In this document: piece by piece, positions 6,780-13,256 of the stretch
How the letters are laid out: each line of letters opens with the position of its first letter
How positions within the stretch are numbered: position 1 is the stretch's first letter
Assembly (NCBI RefSeq): GCF_025791835.1
Contig: NZ_JAOXLP010000049.1
Location: 1-18,818 of the forward strand
DNA: 18,818 nt
DNA from: Roseomonas xinghualingensis
GTDB taxonomy: Bacteria; Pseudomonadota; Alphaproteobacteria; Acetobacterales; Acetobacteraceae
Direction: 5' to 3'
Made by a program: the position numbers and the translations under genes
The notes under the pieces: generated by a model
What the model was told of the DNA's origin: nothing
Databases searched by the model: none
What the model saw: only the letters and a program-made list of their open reading frames with translations

Positions 6780-7129
6780 GCCGCAACCGGCATCGCCAGG
6801 TGCTGCGAGAAGGCATCGCGCACGGCCGCCATCGCCCTGGCGGCGTTCTCGGCCGCGCGCCGGGCCGCCTTCTCGGTGCTCTCCACCTCATCGATCGCCT
6901 CGGCGGCTGCCTCCGCGCTCTCGGCGAACCCGTCGCGCATCTCCTCCAGCCATTCCTGTACCTGCTCGGCGTCGCCCTGCTCGCGCAGGGTGGCCACCAC
7001 GGCATCCACCTGCCGCACCATACGGTCGGGCGTGGCGCCGCGGGCCATGGCCTCCATAAGGCGGGCCATCGCGGCACGCTGTGGAGACGAGGCGCGCTTG
7101 GGTGTAGGAGAGCTGGGCTGGCGGGCCAT
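6776..7129 (-). CDS. Cassette protein of unknown function, 117 residues, Ala-rich helical (copy A)
   Basis: A 117-residue, strongly helical Ala/Glu/Arg-rich protein of unknown family. Residues ~1-17 are Pro/Ser/Arg-rich, then come helix-forming SPQRAAMARLMEAMARG, DRMVRQVDAVVATLREQG and EQVQEWLEEMRDGF segments, and a long Ala/Glu coiled-coil-like helix from ~70 to 112. It is the first gene of a two-gene operon with the 81-residue gene. The first ~12 residues differ from the counterpart at 15031-15363, whereas the rest has only three substitutions, so the homology breakpoint falls in the N-terminus. No nucleic-acid-binding or enzymatic motif is visible. A helical partner of the downstream protein, or a small phage-encoded inhibitor, are possibilities without direct support. 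Confidence 0.68.
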   Translation of the reverse strand: MARQPSSPTPKRASSPQRAAMARLMEAMARGATPDRMVRQVDAVVATLREQGDAEQVQEWLEEMRDGFAESAEAAAEAIDEVESTEKAARRAAENAARAMAAVRDAFSQHLAMPVAA

Positions 7130-7188
7130 GCATGGGTCCTTCAGTGGAGTCGTCCCATTCCGTAGCTCATGTTTCCATTATGTTCTAG

Positions 7189-7663
7189 TTCGACGGAGAG
7201 GCAGAGCCCCTCCCCTGCCCTTTTTTTGCGTCCCACTATAGCTACTCACTCGGCCGGGTAATGGACCGGGTAACAGAAGGAACGGCGCGATCTGCCAAGT
7301 AGAAATTTCAACGGACTAGGGCCTAAAAAATATAGACACCCTCTCCGCCAGCCCCCAAAGCATCAGCCGCGGTCCATGCCGCCCTCAGTTCCGCGTCACC
7401 GCCAATGGCGCAGATCGGTGGTGTTTGTGGCGAAGGCCTCCAGGCGGGCACGCAATTGGCGCCACCTCCGCACGAGATCATGCGCTTGGTTTTCTGCCGG
7501 TTACCCGGAGACACTGAGAACTCCTCCGATCGCCGCCACAGGCGTGACAAAGGCGTGCCCAACCCCAGCCTGCCCTCAGAACGCTCGGATTACGGTCAGG
7601 CCGGATACGCGGGGCTTCCACCCTCCCCGCCTGACTGCCTTGTAGGCAGAGCCCCCCCATGTC
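7189..7663. other. Gene-free junction between cassette copy A and host genes
   Basis: I find no convincing gene in this stretch. It has lower G+C than its surroundings, a T7 run (7221-7227) after a weak GGCAG/CTGCC stem, and two CCGGGTA sites (7254-7260, 7266-7272) like those before the integrase at 13708. Open frames over 7376-7645 lack coding character. The region is probably the end of prophage A or debris at its junction. No integrase, tRNA or clear attachment core is visible. Confidence 0.5.
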
Positions 7664-7710
7664 ATGTTTCAGGACATTGGCAAGCGAACTGTCGTGAAAG
7701 AGGACATTTT
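7660..7710 (+). promoter_or_regulatory. Direct repeats at the start of the Xre-type gene
   Basis: Two similar 21-mers, TGTCATGTTTCAGGACATTGG (7660-7680) and TGTCGTGAAAGAGGACATTTT (7690-7710), share TGTC-TG and AGGACATT and are exactly 30 bp apart. They overlap the first codons of the regulator gene. They may be an autoregulatory operator, or may show that the true start is further downstream, for example GTG at 7694. Confidence 0.35.
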
Positions 7711-7969
7711 GCCCGCGCAGCTCCGGGCAGCGCGGGCTCTGGTGGATTGGAGCCGCGAGGACCTGGCGGCTGCAGCGAAAACGACAACCCGCACGCTGGC
7801 CCGCATCGAGGCTGGCGAGACAATGCCGCGCAGTTCCACGCTTGCCGCTATCCGCGGCGCTTTGGAGGCGGCCGGCGTCATCTTCGTGGCCGAGAACGGC
7901 GAAGGGCCCGGCGTGCGTCTGCACAAGACGACCCGCGCACCATACATACATAGTTCAGAGGGAGATTGA
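7664..7969 (+). CDS. Xre-family helix-turn-helix regulator
   Basis: A 101-residue protein with a compact Xre/Cro-type HTH at residues ~18-72. PAQLRAARALVDWSREDLA is followed by the recognition helix region TTTRTLARIEAGETMPRSSTLAAIRGALEAAGV, then a short VIFVAENGEGPGVRL tail. This tail is common in small single-domain regulators of alphaproteobacteria. It presumably binds DNA as a dimer. The ATG at 7664 lacks a ribosome site. A GTG at 7694 would start just before the conserved PAQLRAAR block and is a reasonable alternative. The next small gene begins 2 bp after the stop, suggesting co-transcription. It could be a host gene or a prophage-border regulator. Confidence 0.75.
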   Translation: MFQDIGKRTVVKEDILPAQLRAARALVDWSREDLAAAAKTTTRTLARIEAGETMPRSSTLAAIRGALEAAGVIFVAENGEGPGVRLHKTTRAPYIHSSEGD

Positions 7970-7971
7970 AT

Positions 7972-8139
7972 TTGCGGAAGCCGAACTACGGACAGGATCG
8001 CGCCCAGCGCGAGCGGGACAAGGCTGCGAAGGCTCAAGCCAAGGAGCAGAAGAGGCTGGCCCAGAAGGAAGCGAAGCTGGGCATGCCGGCGGAGCACCAG
8101 GAGGGTGGGCCGGAAAACGGCGAGGAGAGGGCTGAGTGA
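7972..8139 (+). CDS. Small conserved basic KPNY-type protein
   Basis: A 55-residue lysine/arginine/glutamate-rich peptide. It begins with TTG at 7972, preceded by a good ribosome site (GAGGGAG, 7958-7964). The N-terminus reads MRKPNYGQDRAQRERDKAAK, and the middle is a charged helix of alternating K, E, Q and A. Small proteins with a KPNY-type start and a charged helical body recur as conserved hypotheticals in alphaproteobacteria, which is why I accept this non-ATG gene. It begins 2 bp after the regulator's stop, so the two are likely in one operon. Function is unknown; the charge suggests nucleic-acid or ribosome association, but that is speculation. Confidence 0.6.
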   Translation: MRKPNYGQDRAQRERDKAAKAQAKEQKRLAQKEAKLGMPAEHQEGGPENGEERAE

Positions 8140-8329
8140 GGTCCTGAAGTTAACCCATCGCTGAAGCCGGGGCGGGGCTGGAGCAAGGCTGAAGGAAAGC
8201 CGAACCAGGGCTCCCGGACGGAGCCAGGGAAACCAGCCTTGAGGCCATCTCGTTTGTAACGGACTGCCGCAGCCGCAGCCCTTGTGCGCGCGGCTGGCGG
8301 CAGCCCAATATCGACGAGAGGTAGGCCGC

Positions 8330-8611
8330 ATGGACGGAGTTGCTTCCGAGTGGTCCTCGGAGGGCGGCGATGCCTGGACAAAGACTCTTCCCATTGCAGC
8401 GGGAGAACCGCCACTGCTGCTCCGGGTCTATGCCAGCGCAATGGCGGATCGAGGCGATGATCCGTGGCTTTGGGAGGTCGTGGAAGCGGATTTCGGTGAC
8501 AACCTGGCCGAAGGGCGGATCGACGCGGGCGGCACTGCTACCCGGGAGACAGCCATGATGGCGGCTATCGAGCAGGCAACCGCTCATATCGGGATCTTAG
8601 CGGACGAGTAA
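8330..8611 (+). CDS. Hypothetical protein, 93 residues
   Basis: A 93-residue acidic protein from the ATG at 8330, chosen because GAGAGGTAGG precedes it; an in-frame start at 8282 lacks such a site. The order is a polar N-terminus, a strand-like segment (PPLLLRVYASAMAD), the DDPWLWEVVEADFGDNLAEGRI block and a C-terminal helix (ETAMMAAIEQATAHIGIL). No signal peptide, membrane segment or metal motif is present. I do not recognise the family. Codon use matches the surrounding host genes. It stands alone, 190 bp after the previous gene and about 40 bp before the ExoD-like gene. Confidence 0.6.
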   Translation: MDGVASEWSSEGGDAWTKTLPIAAGEPPLLLRVYASAMADRGDDPWLWEVVEADFGDNLAEGRIDAGGTATRETAMMAAIEQATAHIGILADE

Positions 8612-8652
8612 GCGCCACCCTGGGGTCACCGGCATCGGGTTCATTCCAGAGA

Positions 8653-9312
8653 ATGGCCGGAGAATGGCCGGCCGCTGGGGTGAGTGCTGAGGAAGGACGC
8701 GTGGCCGTCAGGAAGGCGCAGTTCGCTCGGGGTCCCCACATCCCGACGTCTCGTCTGCTGGAGCGCCTGGCGGCTGAGGCGCCGGACGAGGTGACGCTCG
8801 CCTGGCTGCTTGCCCAACTAGAGGAGCGATCCTTTGGGATTGTCCTCTTGCTGCTGGGGTTGCTCGGGGTGCTGCCGGCCGTGTCGGTTGGTGCGGGCCT
8901 GTTGCTCGTAATCTCGGCCTTCCAGATGATCCTGGGGCACCCCGCGCCCGTCTTTCCGCATCGGCTCGCGGAGCGCCCATTCGCGACGGCACGTCTCCGC
9001 CGTCCCCTGGCCCGGCTTATCCTCGTGCTGCGTGCACTGGAGCGGGTCATCCATCCCCGGTGGCCTATCCCATTCCAAGCGACGAAGCGCGCCGTCGGCG
9101 GAGCGGTCCTGCTGCTCGGTGCCGGCCTTTTCGTGCCCGTGCCATTGAGCAACATCCCGGTCGGCCTCACCGTCATCCTCGTTGCCTTTGCCTATCTGGA
9201 GGAGGACGGCGTGCTCCTTGCCCTGGCCGGGATGCTCGTGCTCGCGCTGCTCACCGCCGCGCTCGCAGCACTATGGGGTACGGTCGCAACCGCGGCCTGG
9301 TTCATCGCCTGA
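8653..9312 (+). CDS. exoD: ExoD-family membrane protein (exopolysaccharide synthesis)
   Basis: A 219-residue integral membrane protein resembling the ExoD family. After a polar N-terminus the family-like block RLLERLAAEAPDEVTLAWLLAQLEERSFGIVL (34-65) leads into the first hydrophobic pair (61-91). A conserved cytoplasmic-looking loop follows (GHPAPVFPHRLAERPF, 95-110, and RLILVLRALERVIHPR, 121-136), then further hydrophobic helices (147-184 and 186-218). ExoD proteins affect exopolysaccharide production and alkaline tolerance in rhizobia by an unknown mechanism. The start at 8653 is one option; a GTG at 8701 in the same frame would remove 16 residues outside the conserved part. Confidence 0.8.
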   Translation: MAGEWPAAGVSAEEGRVAVRKAQFARGPHIPTSRLLERLAAEAPDEVTLAWLLAQLEERSFGIVLLLLGLLGVLPAVSVGAGLLLVISAFQMILGHPAPVFPHRLAERPFATARLRRPLARLILVLRALERVIHPRWPIPFQATKRAVGGAVLLLGAGLFVPVPLSNIPVGLTVILVAFAYLEEDGVLLALAGMLVLALLTAALAALWGTVATAAWFIA

Positions 9313-9395
9313 AGGCGCCGCCATGAACACATGGGGGCACCCCATGATGCCGGAAACGTGTGCCGGCATCGCCGCCGCCCATGCTAGGTTGATCA

Positions 9396-9545
9396 ATGAT
9401 CCCGACCTCATCGATCGCCGTTCAGAGCTATCTCCTCCGGTGGCGCATCGCCGGGGGCGGCGTTGCCAGGGACATCCTGCCGGCTCTCGCCCTTATGGGC
9501 GGCACCCTGTTCGTGCTGATGCTGACCGGCCTGATCTCGCCATGA
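9396..9545 (+). CDS. Possible 49-residue small membrane protein
   Basis: A short frame from the ATG at 9396 to a TGA at 9543-9545. It encodes a polar, Arg-containing first half (SYLLRWRIAGGGVARDI) and one hydrophobic helix near the C-terminus (LPALALMGGTLFVLMLTGLIS), the layout of a single-pass small membrane protein. The ribosome site is weak. A second overlapping frame (9323-9574) gives plausible protein for its first ~30 residues (MPETCAGIAAAHARLIND) and then looks like an out-of-frame shadow. So a longer frameshifted ancestor is possible. No family recognised. Confidence 0.35.
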   Translation: MIPTSSIAVQSYLLRWRIAGGGVARDILPALALMGGTLFVLMLTGLISP

Positions 9546-9815
9546 ACGAAGACGGCAGGCCGCTCCTCTCCTAGCCGCGCTGGAGCCACGACTGCGTCTT
9601 TAAGATCGAGAACGAAGGCGCCGATCATTCCCCGCTCCGCTTCCAAAGGCGTGGTGCCAGGAGCCCATCCTTCTGCAGCTCCTCGTCCGTCGTGACACCC
9701 GGCCAGCGGGCACGCTACAACTGCAACGTGTGCTCGCAGGAAGTCTTTCACCGAGGTGTGACATGATAGATCCTGAGGCCAGATCGTTCTGAGCAAGCAT
9801 CGGGCTGGGAAGACT

Positions 9816-10052
9816 ATGGTGGCTGGCATGAGCAAGTACTGGGATGCGATGGAGGAAAGGCGCGCCGCCTGGAAGCGCCGCGCCGCCGGGCCAGGCTTCG
9901 GTAAATGCGCCGGATGCGGGATGCGGCTCGTCGTGCTTGGGGCAGCGGATGACCCAACCCCGGAGGCACCTTTCCAGAAGCGCGTGAGCCTCGGCTGCAT
10001 GAAGTGCCGCATCCAAACGACTCAGGCCTTCGACCCCTCCGTGGATTGGTAG
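9816..10052 (+). CDS. Small CxxC-CxxC zinc-ribbon-like protein
   Basis: A 78-residue basic protein with two CxxC knuckles, Cys31/Cys34 (KCAGCGMRL) and Cys61/Cys64 (GCMKCRIQ). This pattern is compatible with a four-cysteine zinc ribbon. The N-terminal ~28 residues are a basic helix (YWDAMEERRAAWKRRAA). A GGGAAG sits just before the ATG at 9816, and a second in-frame ATG at 9828 is equally possible. No specific family was recognised; small zinc-ribbon proteins like this can bind nucleic acid or partner proteins. It is a single gene, convergent with the MarR-like gene, with a hairpin between them. Confidence 0.6.
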   Translation: MVAGMSKYWDAMEERRAAWKRRAAGPGFGKCAGCGMRLVVLGAADDPTPEAPFQKRVSLGCMKCRIQTTQAFDPSVDW

Positions 10053-10059
10053 CCTCGGG

Positions 10060-10076
10060 CCGGGTTTTGAACCCGG
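10060..10076. terminator. Intergenic hairpin between convergent genes
   Basis: CCGGGTTTTGAACCCGG forms a 7-bp stem with a 3-base loop. It sits 8 bp after the zinc-ribbon gene's stop and 20 bp from the stop of the convergent MarR-like gene. It may act as a bidirectional terminator or mRNA 3' stabiliser. It lacks a U-tract. Confidence 0.4.
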
Positions 10077-10096
10077 TGGCCTGCCTCAGGAAGGCG

Positions 10097-10666
10097 TCAT
10101 CCGCGATACAGCGCCACCTCGCCAACCAGCGTTTCCATGACAAGCCTGAGCCCTTCATCCGTCAGGCCGATATGAACCCGCCGGCCATCCGTGCCGCGAG
10201 CATAACGATGCACAAGCTTCGCGCGCTCCAGCGCCGCCAGCTTACGCAAGGCGGTGCTCTGGGGCGCCCCTGACGAAATGCACACCGCCGAGACGGAAAT
10301 GTGCCCCTCCTCGATCCTGACGACGGCGAGATCCAGAAGCATGTCCCAGGCGGGCCAGTCGAACAGATCCTCGTACTGGGAGCGGCGGCGATCCGCGCGC
10401 AGCTTGACCAGGCGCCTTATGCGGGCCGCCAGTTCCTTTCCCTCCAGCCGTCCGGGCAGCTCTGGAACATCCACCGCCTCCGGCCGCTCCTCCACCGCCT
10501 CTCTGGCAGGCTTCGTTTCGCCATAGACCTCGAAGAACCGCGTGAAGGTATGGGTCAAGTGCTTCAGCAGCTTGATCTGGTCGCCGTTCAGGCTTGGGGG
10601 AAACGCCTGACTCAGCCGGGCATCCGCCTGTCCACCGACGGGCTGAGGAGGCTTGGGCGGGGGCAT
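10097..10666 (-). CDS. MarR-like winged-helix transcriptional regulator
   Basis: A 189-residue protein from the ATG at 10666, with ribosome site AGGAAGG eight bases upstream; a longer frame to 10831 has no such site. Residues ~1-70 are Pro-rich and helical, ~75-100 are a basic helical linker, and ~105-185 match a winged helix. There, WDMLLDLAVVRIEEGHISVSAVC is followed by SSGAPQSTALRKLAALERAKLVHR as the recognition helix, and a basic wing (YARGTDGRRVHIGLTDEG). The C-terminal layout is that of MarR-type regulators. The long N-terminal extension is unusual for MarR proteins, which average about 145 residues. Ligand and targets are unknown. The 260 bp upstream hold no gene that I can support. 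Confidence 0.68.
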   Translation of the reverse strand: MPPPKPPQPVGGQADARLSQAFPPSLNGDQIKLLKHLTHTFTRFFEVYGETKPAREAVEERPEAVDVPELPGRLEGKELAARIRRLVKLRADRRRSQYEDLFDWPAWDMLLDLAVVRIEEGHISVSAVCISSGAPQSTALRKLAALERAKLVHRYARGTDGRRVHIGLTDEGLRLVMETLVGEVALYRG

Positions 10667-10929
10667 ACGCGCAACCTTCCTGGATGAGGTGGTGCAGCGT
10701 TCTTGCAGCCGCTGCTCGCAGGCTCGGGCGGCTGGGTCCGCCGGGCGGCTCAACAGGCGCGGCGCCCAGGCATCGCAATGCCGGCACAAAAACAAGAATC
10801 TTTCCGCTGCTTCCAGGCCACCTTGCCTCACCCCCGCTGATCAGGATTCAAGGCCGTACAAGGGCTTGGTTTTGTGTTGGGAGTTGGGCCTGATTTTGCT
10901 GCCTCGCCCAAGTCATGGCGAGAAGGTGG

Positions 10930-11490
10930 TCAGGCGAAGCGGCGGCTGAGAAAGGCCGAGCCCGCACGGCCGAAGCGCCAGGGCGTCTCCGCCCCGCGCG
11001 TGATGCCGATACGGCGCCCCGTGACCACATCCACCGCCTGCCCGGGCAGCAGCGCGAAGGGAGCGCGATCCAGCGGAAGGCCATCCATGGCGTCTGTCAC
11101 CCCCAGGGCCTGGCACAGCCGCCCCGGACCGCTGCAGAGCAGCCTCGCCTTCTCCACCCCGCGCCGCTGCCGCATCACCTCGATGCCAGCAGCCGGCTCC
11201 AGCGCGCGGATGAGCACCGCGCTCCCGCGCGGCTCGGCGCCGCAGACGAAGTTGAGGCACCAGTGCAGGCCATAGGAGCGATAGACATAGGCATGGCCGG
11301 CAGGGCCGAACATCGAGGCGTTGCGGCGGGTCGGCCCGCCGAAGCTGTGCGACGCCGGATCCTCATGGTCATAGGCCTCGGTCTCGACCACCACGCCGCC
11401 TATCCCGTCGATCAGCAGCGTGGTCCCGATCAGGTCACGCGCGACCTCCGCCGCGGGGCGCCTGAAGAAGGACTGGGGAAGGGATGCCAA
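10930..11490 (-). CDS. mpg: 3-methyladenine DNA glycosylase, AAG/MPG family
   Basis: A 186-residue protein with the AAG/MPG fold. The catalytic block VETEAYDHEDPASHSF (35-50) carries Glu38, the water-activating glutamate, together with Tyr40 and His48, residues that line the base pocket in human AAG. Other family signatures are RRNASMFGPAGHAYVYRSYG (55-74, containing the intercalating-tyrosine region), LIRALEP (93-99), SGPGRLCQALG (120-130) and a GITRGAETPWRF end. It excises alkylated and deaminated purines in base excision repair. Length is typical for the bacterial family. It is transcribed on its own on the - strand and appears to be an intact host gene. Confidence 0.93.
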   Translation of the reverse strand: MASLPQSFFRRPAAEVARDLIGTTLLIDGIGGVVVETEAYDHEDPASHSFGGPTRRNASMFGPAGHAYVYRSYGLHWCLNFVCGAEPRGSAVLIRALEPAAGIEVMRQRRGVEKARLLCSGPGRLCQALGVTDAMDGLPLDRAPFALLPGQAVDVVTGRRIGITRGAETPWRFGRAGSAFLSRRFA

Positions 11491-11596
11491 GACGCCTCCG
11501 GAACGCGGTCGCGGCTCTGCTCCTAACCAGGATGCCGCGGGCGATACAGGGGCCCACCGCTATTCTCCGGACAGTCACGCCCAAGAGTGATCAGGC

Positions 11597-11788
11597 CTAG
11601 CCGCCGGCGACGCCCTGGATGACGATGCCGGTACCACCGCAATCCGGGCATTCGCCACTTTCGATGCGGCCCTTGCCCTGGCACTTCGGGCACACATCCT
11701 CGCCCGTGCCCGGCGTTCCCGGCGCCGCCTCGTCGCCTGGATTGAGGCGTGGGGCACCGCCTTCCTTCTCGGTCTTTTCCTCAGGCAT
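11597..11788 (-). CDS. Small DnaJ-type zinc-ribbon protein
   Basis: A 63-residue protein. After a charged, Pro/Gly-rich first half (residues 1-31) it carries two DnaJ-like CxxCxGxG repeats: CPKCQGKG (33-40) and CPDCGGTG (47-54). The four cysteines (33, 36, 47, 50) can hold one zinc ion as in the central domain of DnaJ. There is no J domain. Such stand-alone zinc centres are found as small conserved proteins; a chaperone- or redox-related binding role is inferred only from the motif. It lies upstream of, and is transcribed away from, nothing obvious; the rhodanese gene is next on the same strand. Confidence 0.75.
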   Translation of the reverse strand: MPEEKTEKEGGAPRLNPGDEAAPGTPGTGEDVCPKCQGKGRIESGECPDCGGTGIVIQGVAGG

Positions 11789-11871
11789 GACAGCCTCCTG
11801 GAGCAGGACTCACCGCGCACAACGTGCGTGCGCCCCGCCGCGTTGCGCGCCTGCCCGGCCAGGCGCCGCGA

Positions 11872-12422
11872 TCAGACGATCACCTTCGGCGAGATCGGAT
11901 CGCTGGCGGGGAAGGTTTCCTGCAACGCCTGATCGAGCAGCTGGTCCTGGCGGCGCTGCAGGTCCTCGCCCGGCTTCCTGGGCCCGGGCGCAGCTTCCGC
12001 GGCCTTGTCCGCATTCTGCTGCCCGCCGCTCACCATGTGCGGGGAACCGGCTTGCTCCACCTCCCCCCCTGCCGCGGCCCAGTCCTTGAAGCCGCCGAGG
12101 TTGCGCACATCGGCATAGCCGAGATCCCGCAGCGTCTTCCCGGCCAGGGCAGCCCGCCCGCCGGAGGCGCAGTAGAGGATCACCGTGCGGCCAGGCTCGA
12201 AGGCGGGATCATGGGAAGGGGAAGACGGATCCGCGCGGAACTCCAGAAACCCGCGCGGCACATGCAGCGCGCCCTTCACCTTCCCCCCCCCAGCTCGGAG
12301 GTCTCGCGCAGATCGACGACCAGCGCGTTCCGCTCGCTTATCAGGCGGGCGGCTTCCGATTGCGTCACCCTCGGCACAACGGCCTCGGCCGCGGCGAGCA
12401 TGTCCTTCACTGAACTCGGCAT
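11872..12422 (-). pseudogene. Rhodanese-domain protein, frameshifted at a C9 tract
   Basis: Two frames together make one rhodanese. From the ATG at 12422, 48 codons encode the domain start (VTQSEAARLISERNALVVDLRETSEL) and run into a stop just after a run of nine C (12283-12291, + strand). The rest of the domain continues in another frame (KGALHVPRGF, then the active-site loop ILYCASGGRAALAGKTL with the catalytic Cys, then LGGFKDWAAAGG), ending at 11872. A tract of seven or ten would restore one ~183-residue protein. Rhodaneses transfer sulfane sulfur from thiosulfate or persulfides. After the domain comes a ~65-residue tail ending with DQALQETFPASDPISP, a motif I associate with separate small alphaproteobacterial proteins. 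The break may be real, phase-variable or a base-calling error. Confidence 0.75.
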
Positions 12423-12541
12423 GGGCGTCCTTCCGTTGCTTCTGATCCGGAAGCTTAACGCATCATGCCCCCCGGATAGCTGCGCCTCCGCCTGGCCGAA
12501 CTGGATCGTCGGAAAGCGCGCATTGCTCCCCGGGCAGTGCC

Positions 12542-13183
12542 CTAGCTGCGGCAGGCCCGCTTTCCGGCCGGAACGCCGGAAGTCTGCGCCGGCCGGGCAG
12601 CGCCCCGCGCGGCAGGCACCGGGGCGCAATTCGCAGCCATCTGCCGCACGGCCCGGACCGGCGGCTTTGCGGCATGGGCGGGCGGCGCGGCCGGGCGGGG
12701 GCTTGCCGCCCGCGCTGGCAGGCGCAGTGGCTGCGCCTGCGGTGCCTTGCCCTGCGAGATGACTGCGGCCGCCCTCACCGGGGCCACGACCCTGGGCTGG
12801 ACGTTGCGGGACGGCGCCACGGGGTTCGGCACCTGCGCCGTGCGGATGCCATGCGCGGCGGCCGGCGCCCTGGAGGTCCTCTCCACCTGCCGGAAGCGCG
12901 GTTGGACTTCCTCTGTAAGGAAGCGGGCCACGTTCGGGGTGCGGATCACCTCGCGATAGGTGTCGATCGGCACGTCCAGGAACTCCTCCGCCCCGCCGCC
13001 ACGGCGGTTCATGCGGAGCGTTCCCGGGCCAGGCGGATGCCCGCACCAGCGTGCCGAGGCATAGCCGGAGGAGGTCAGGGTGGAGGTGCTGCAGGTTTCC
13101 GCGGCGCCGGATGCCAAGGCCGGCCCGGAGGCCGAAGCGGCGAGGATGACGAGGGAGACCCTCAGGAGACGAGGAAGGCCCAA
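12542..13183 (-). CDS. Secreted protein with KTSC-like domain and Pro/Ala-rich tail
   Basis: From a TTG at 13183 the protein has 213 residues. It starts with a signal peptide (GLPRLLRVSLVILAASASGPALA, cleavage after about residue 23), then a ~65-residue domain resembling KTSC (TSSGYASARW, TLRMNRRGGGAEEFLDVP, IDTYREVIRTPNVARFLTEEVQPRF). In that family a strand pair precedes a helix and an FxxxI/V motif. The remaining ~120 residues are low-complexity Pro/Ala/Arg/Val, plausibly a periplasmic or wall-associated linker. The frame is open to an ATG at 13258 that overlaps the YjbQ stop, but that extension would put 25 residues, encoded by a hairpin, before the signal peptide. The KTSC assignment is tentative. 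Confidence 0.55.
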   Translation of the reverse strand: MGLPRLLRVSLVILAASASGPALASGAAETCSTSTLTSSGYASARWCGHPPGPGTLRMNRRGGGAEEFLDVPIDTYREVIRTPNVARFLTEEVQPRFRQVERTSRAPAAAHGIRTAQVPNPVAPSRNVQPRVVAPVRAAAVISQGKAPQAQPLRLPARAASPRPAAPPAHAAKPPVRAVRQMAANCAPVPAARGAARPAQTSGVPAGKRACRS

Positions 13184-13256
13184 GAGGCGTGGCTCCGCCA
13201 AAGAATTCCACCCGCCATATCCCGGACGGCAGCGTCCGGGAAGGCGGCCACGCCTC
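13184..13256. repeat. Long stem-loop between yjbQ and the secreted-protein gene
   Basis: The outer arms GAGGCGTGG (13184-13192) and CCACGCCTC (13248-13256) pair perfectly. The stem continues with CCGCC (13195-13199) against GGCGG (13243-13247) after a 2-base bulge. Inside it, CCCGGACG-GCAG-CGTCCGGG (13221-13240) is a perfect 8-bp hairpin. One outer arm overlaps the yjbQ stop and the other abuts the proposed TTG start of the next gene, so it could terminate or regulate that transcript, or be a REP-like element. Confidence 0.65.

Larger units (their letters stand above)
4822..7188. repeat. Large inverted repeat, copy A: hicBA-dam-two-gene cassette
   Basis: This segment is repeated in inverted orientation at 14967-17353. 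Homology runs from the hicB stop codon through hicA, the spacer, dam and the two small genes, and fades out upstream of the last gene at a shared 10-mer (TATGTTCTAG here at 7179-7188; CTAGAACATA at 14967-14976). Most of the segment is about 97-99% identical by eye. hicB, the hicA-hicB spacer and the outer N-terminus of the 117-residue protein have diverged. Confidence 0.9.

Noticed and set aside
7201..7227. GGCAG/CTGCC stem followed by T7 as an intrinsic terminator
   Set aside because: The stem is only 5 bp with a 10-base loop, and no + strand gene ends nearby that would need it.
6504..7241. Long + strand frame over the two small cassette genes (and its mirror at 15012-15635)
   Set aside because: It is Ser/Arg/Ala low-complexity. 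The - strand genes show ATGA coupling and silent-site differences between copies, so those are the real ones.
7405..7953. 182-residue frame overlapping the Xre-type gene
   Set aside because: It shares the region with a recognisable helix-turn-helix gene and has Arg/Pro/Gly shadow composition.
9428..10012. - strand frames over 9428-10158
   Set aside because: They lack a ribosome site and protein-like composition and overlap the CxxC protein on the other strand.
10023..10083. tRNA-like pattern: CCGGG-TTTTGAA-CCCGG resembles a T arm, with CAGGCC/GGCCTG able to pair as an acceptor-like stem
   Set aside because: The span is only about 61 nt, the T-loop lacks the conserved C, no anticodon arm is visible and half of it lies in a coding region.
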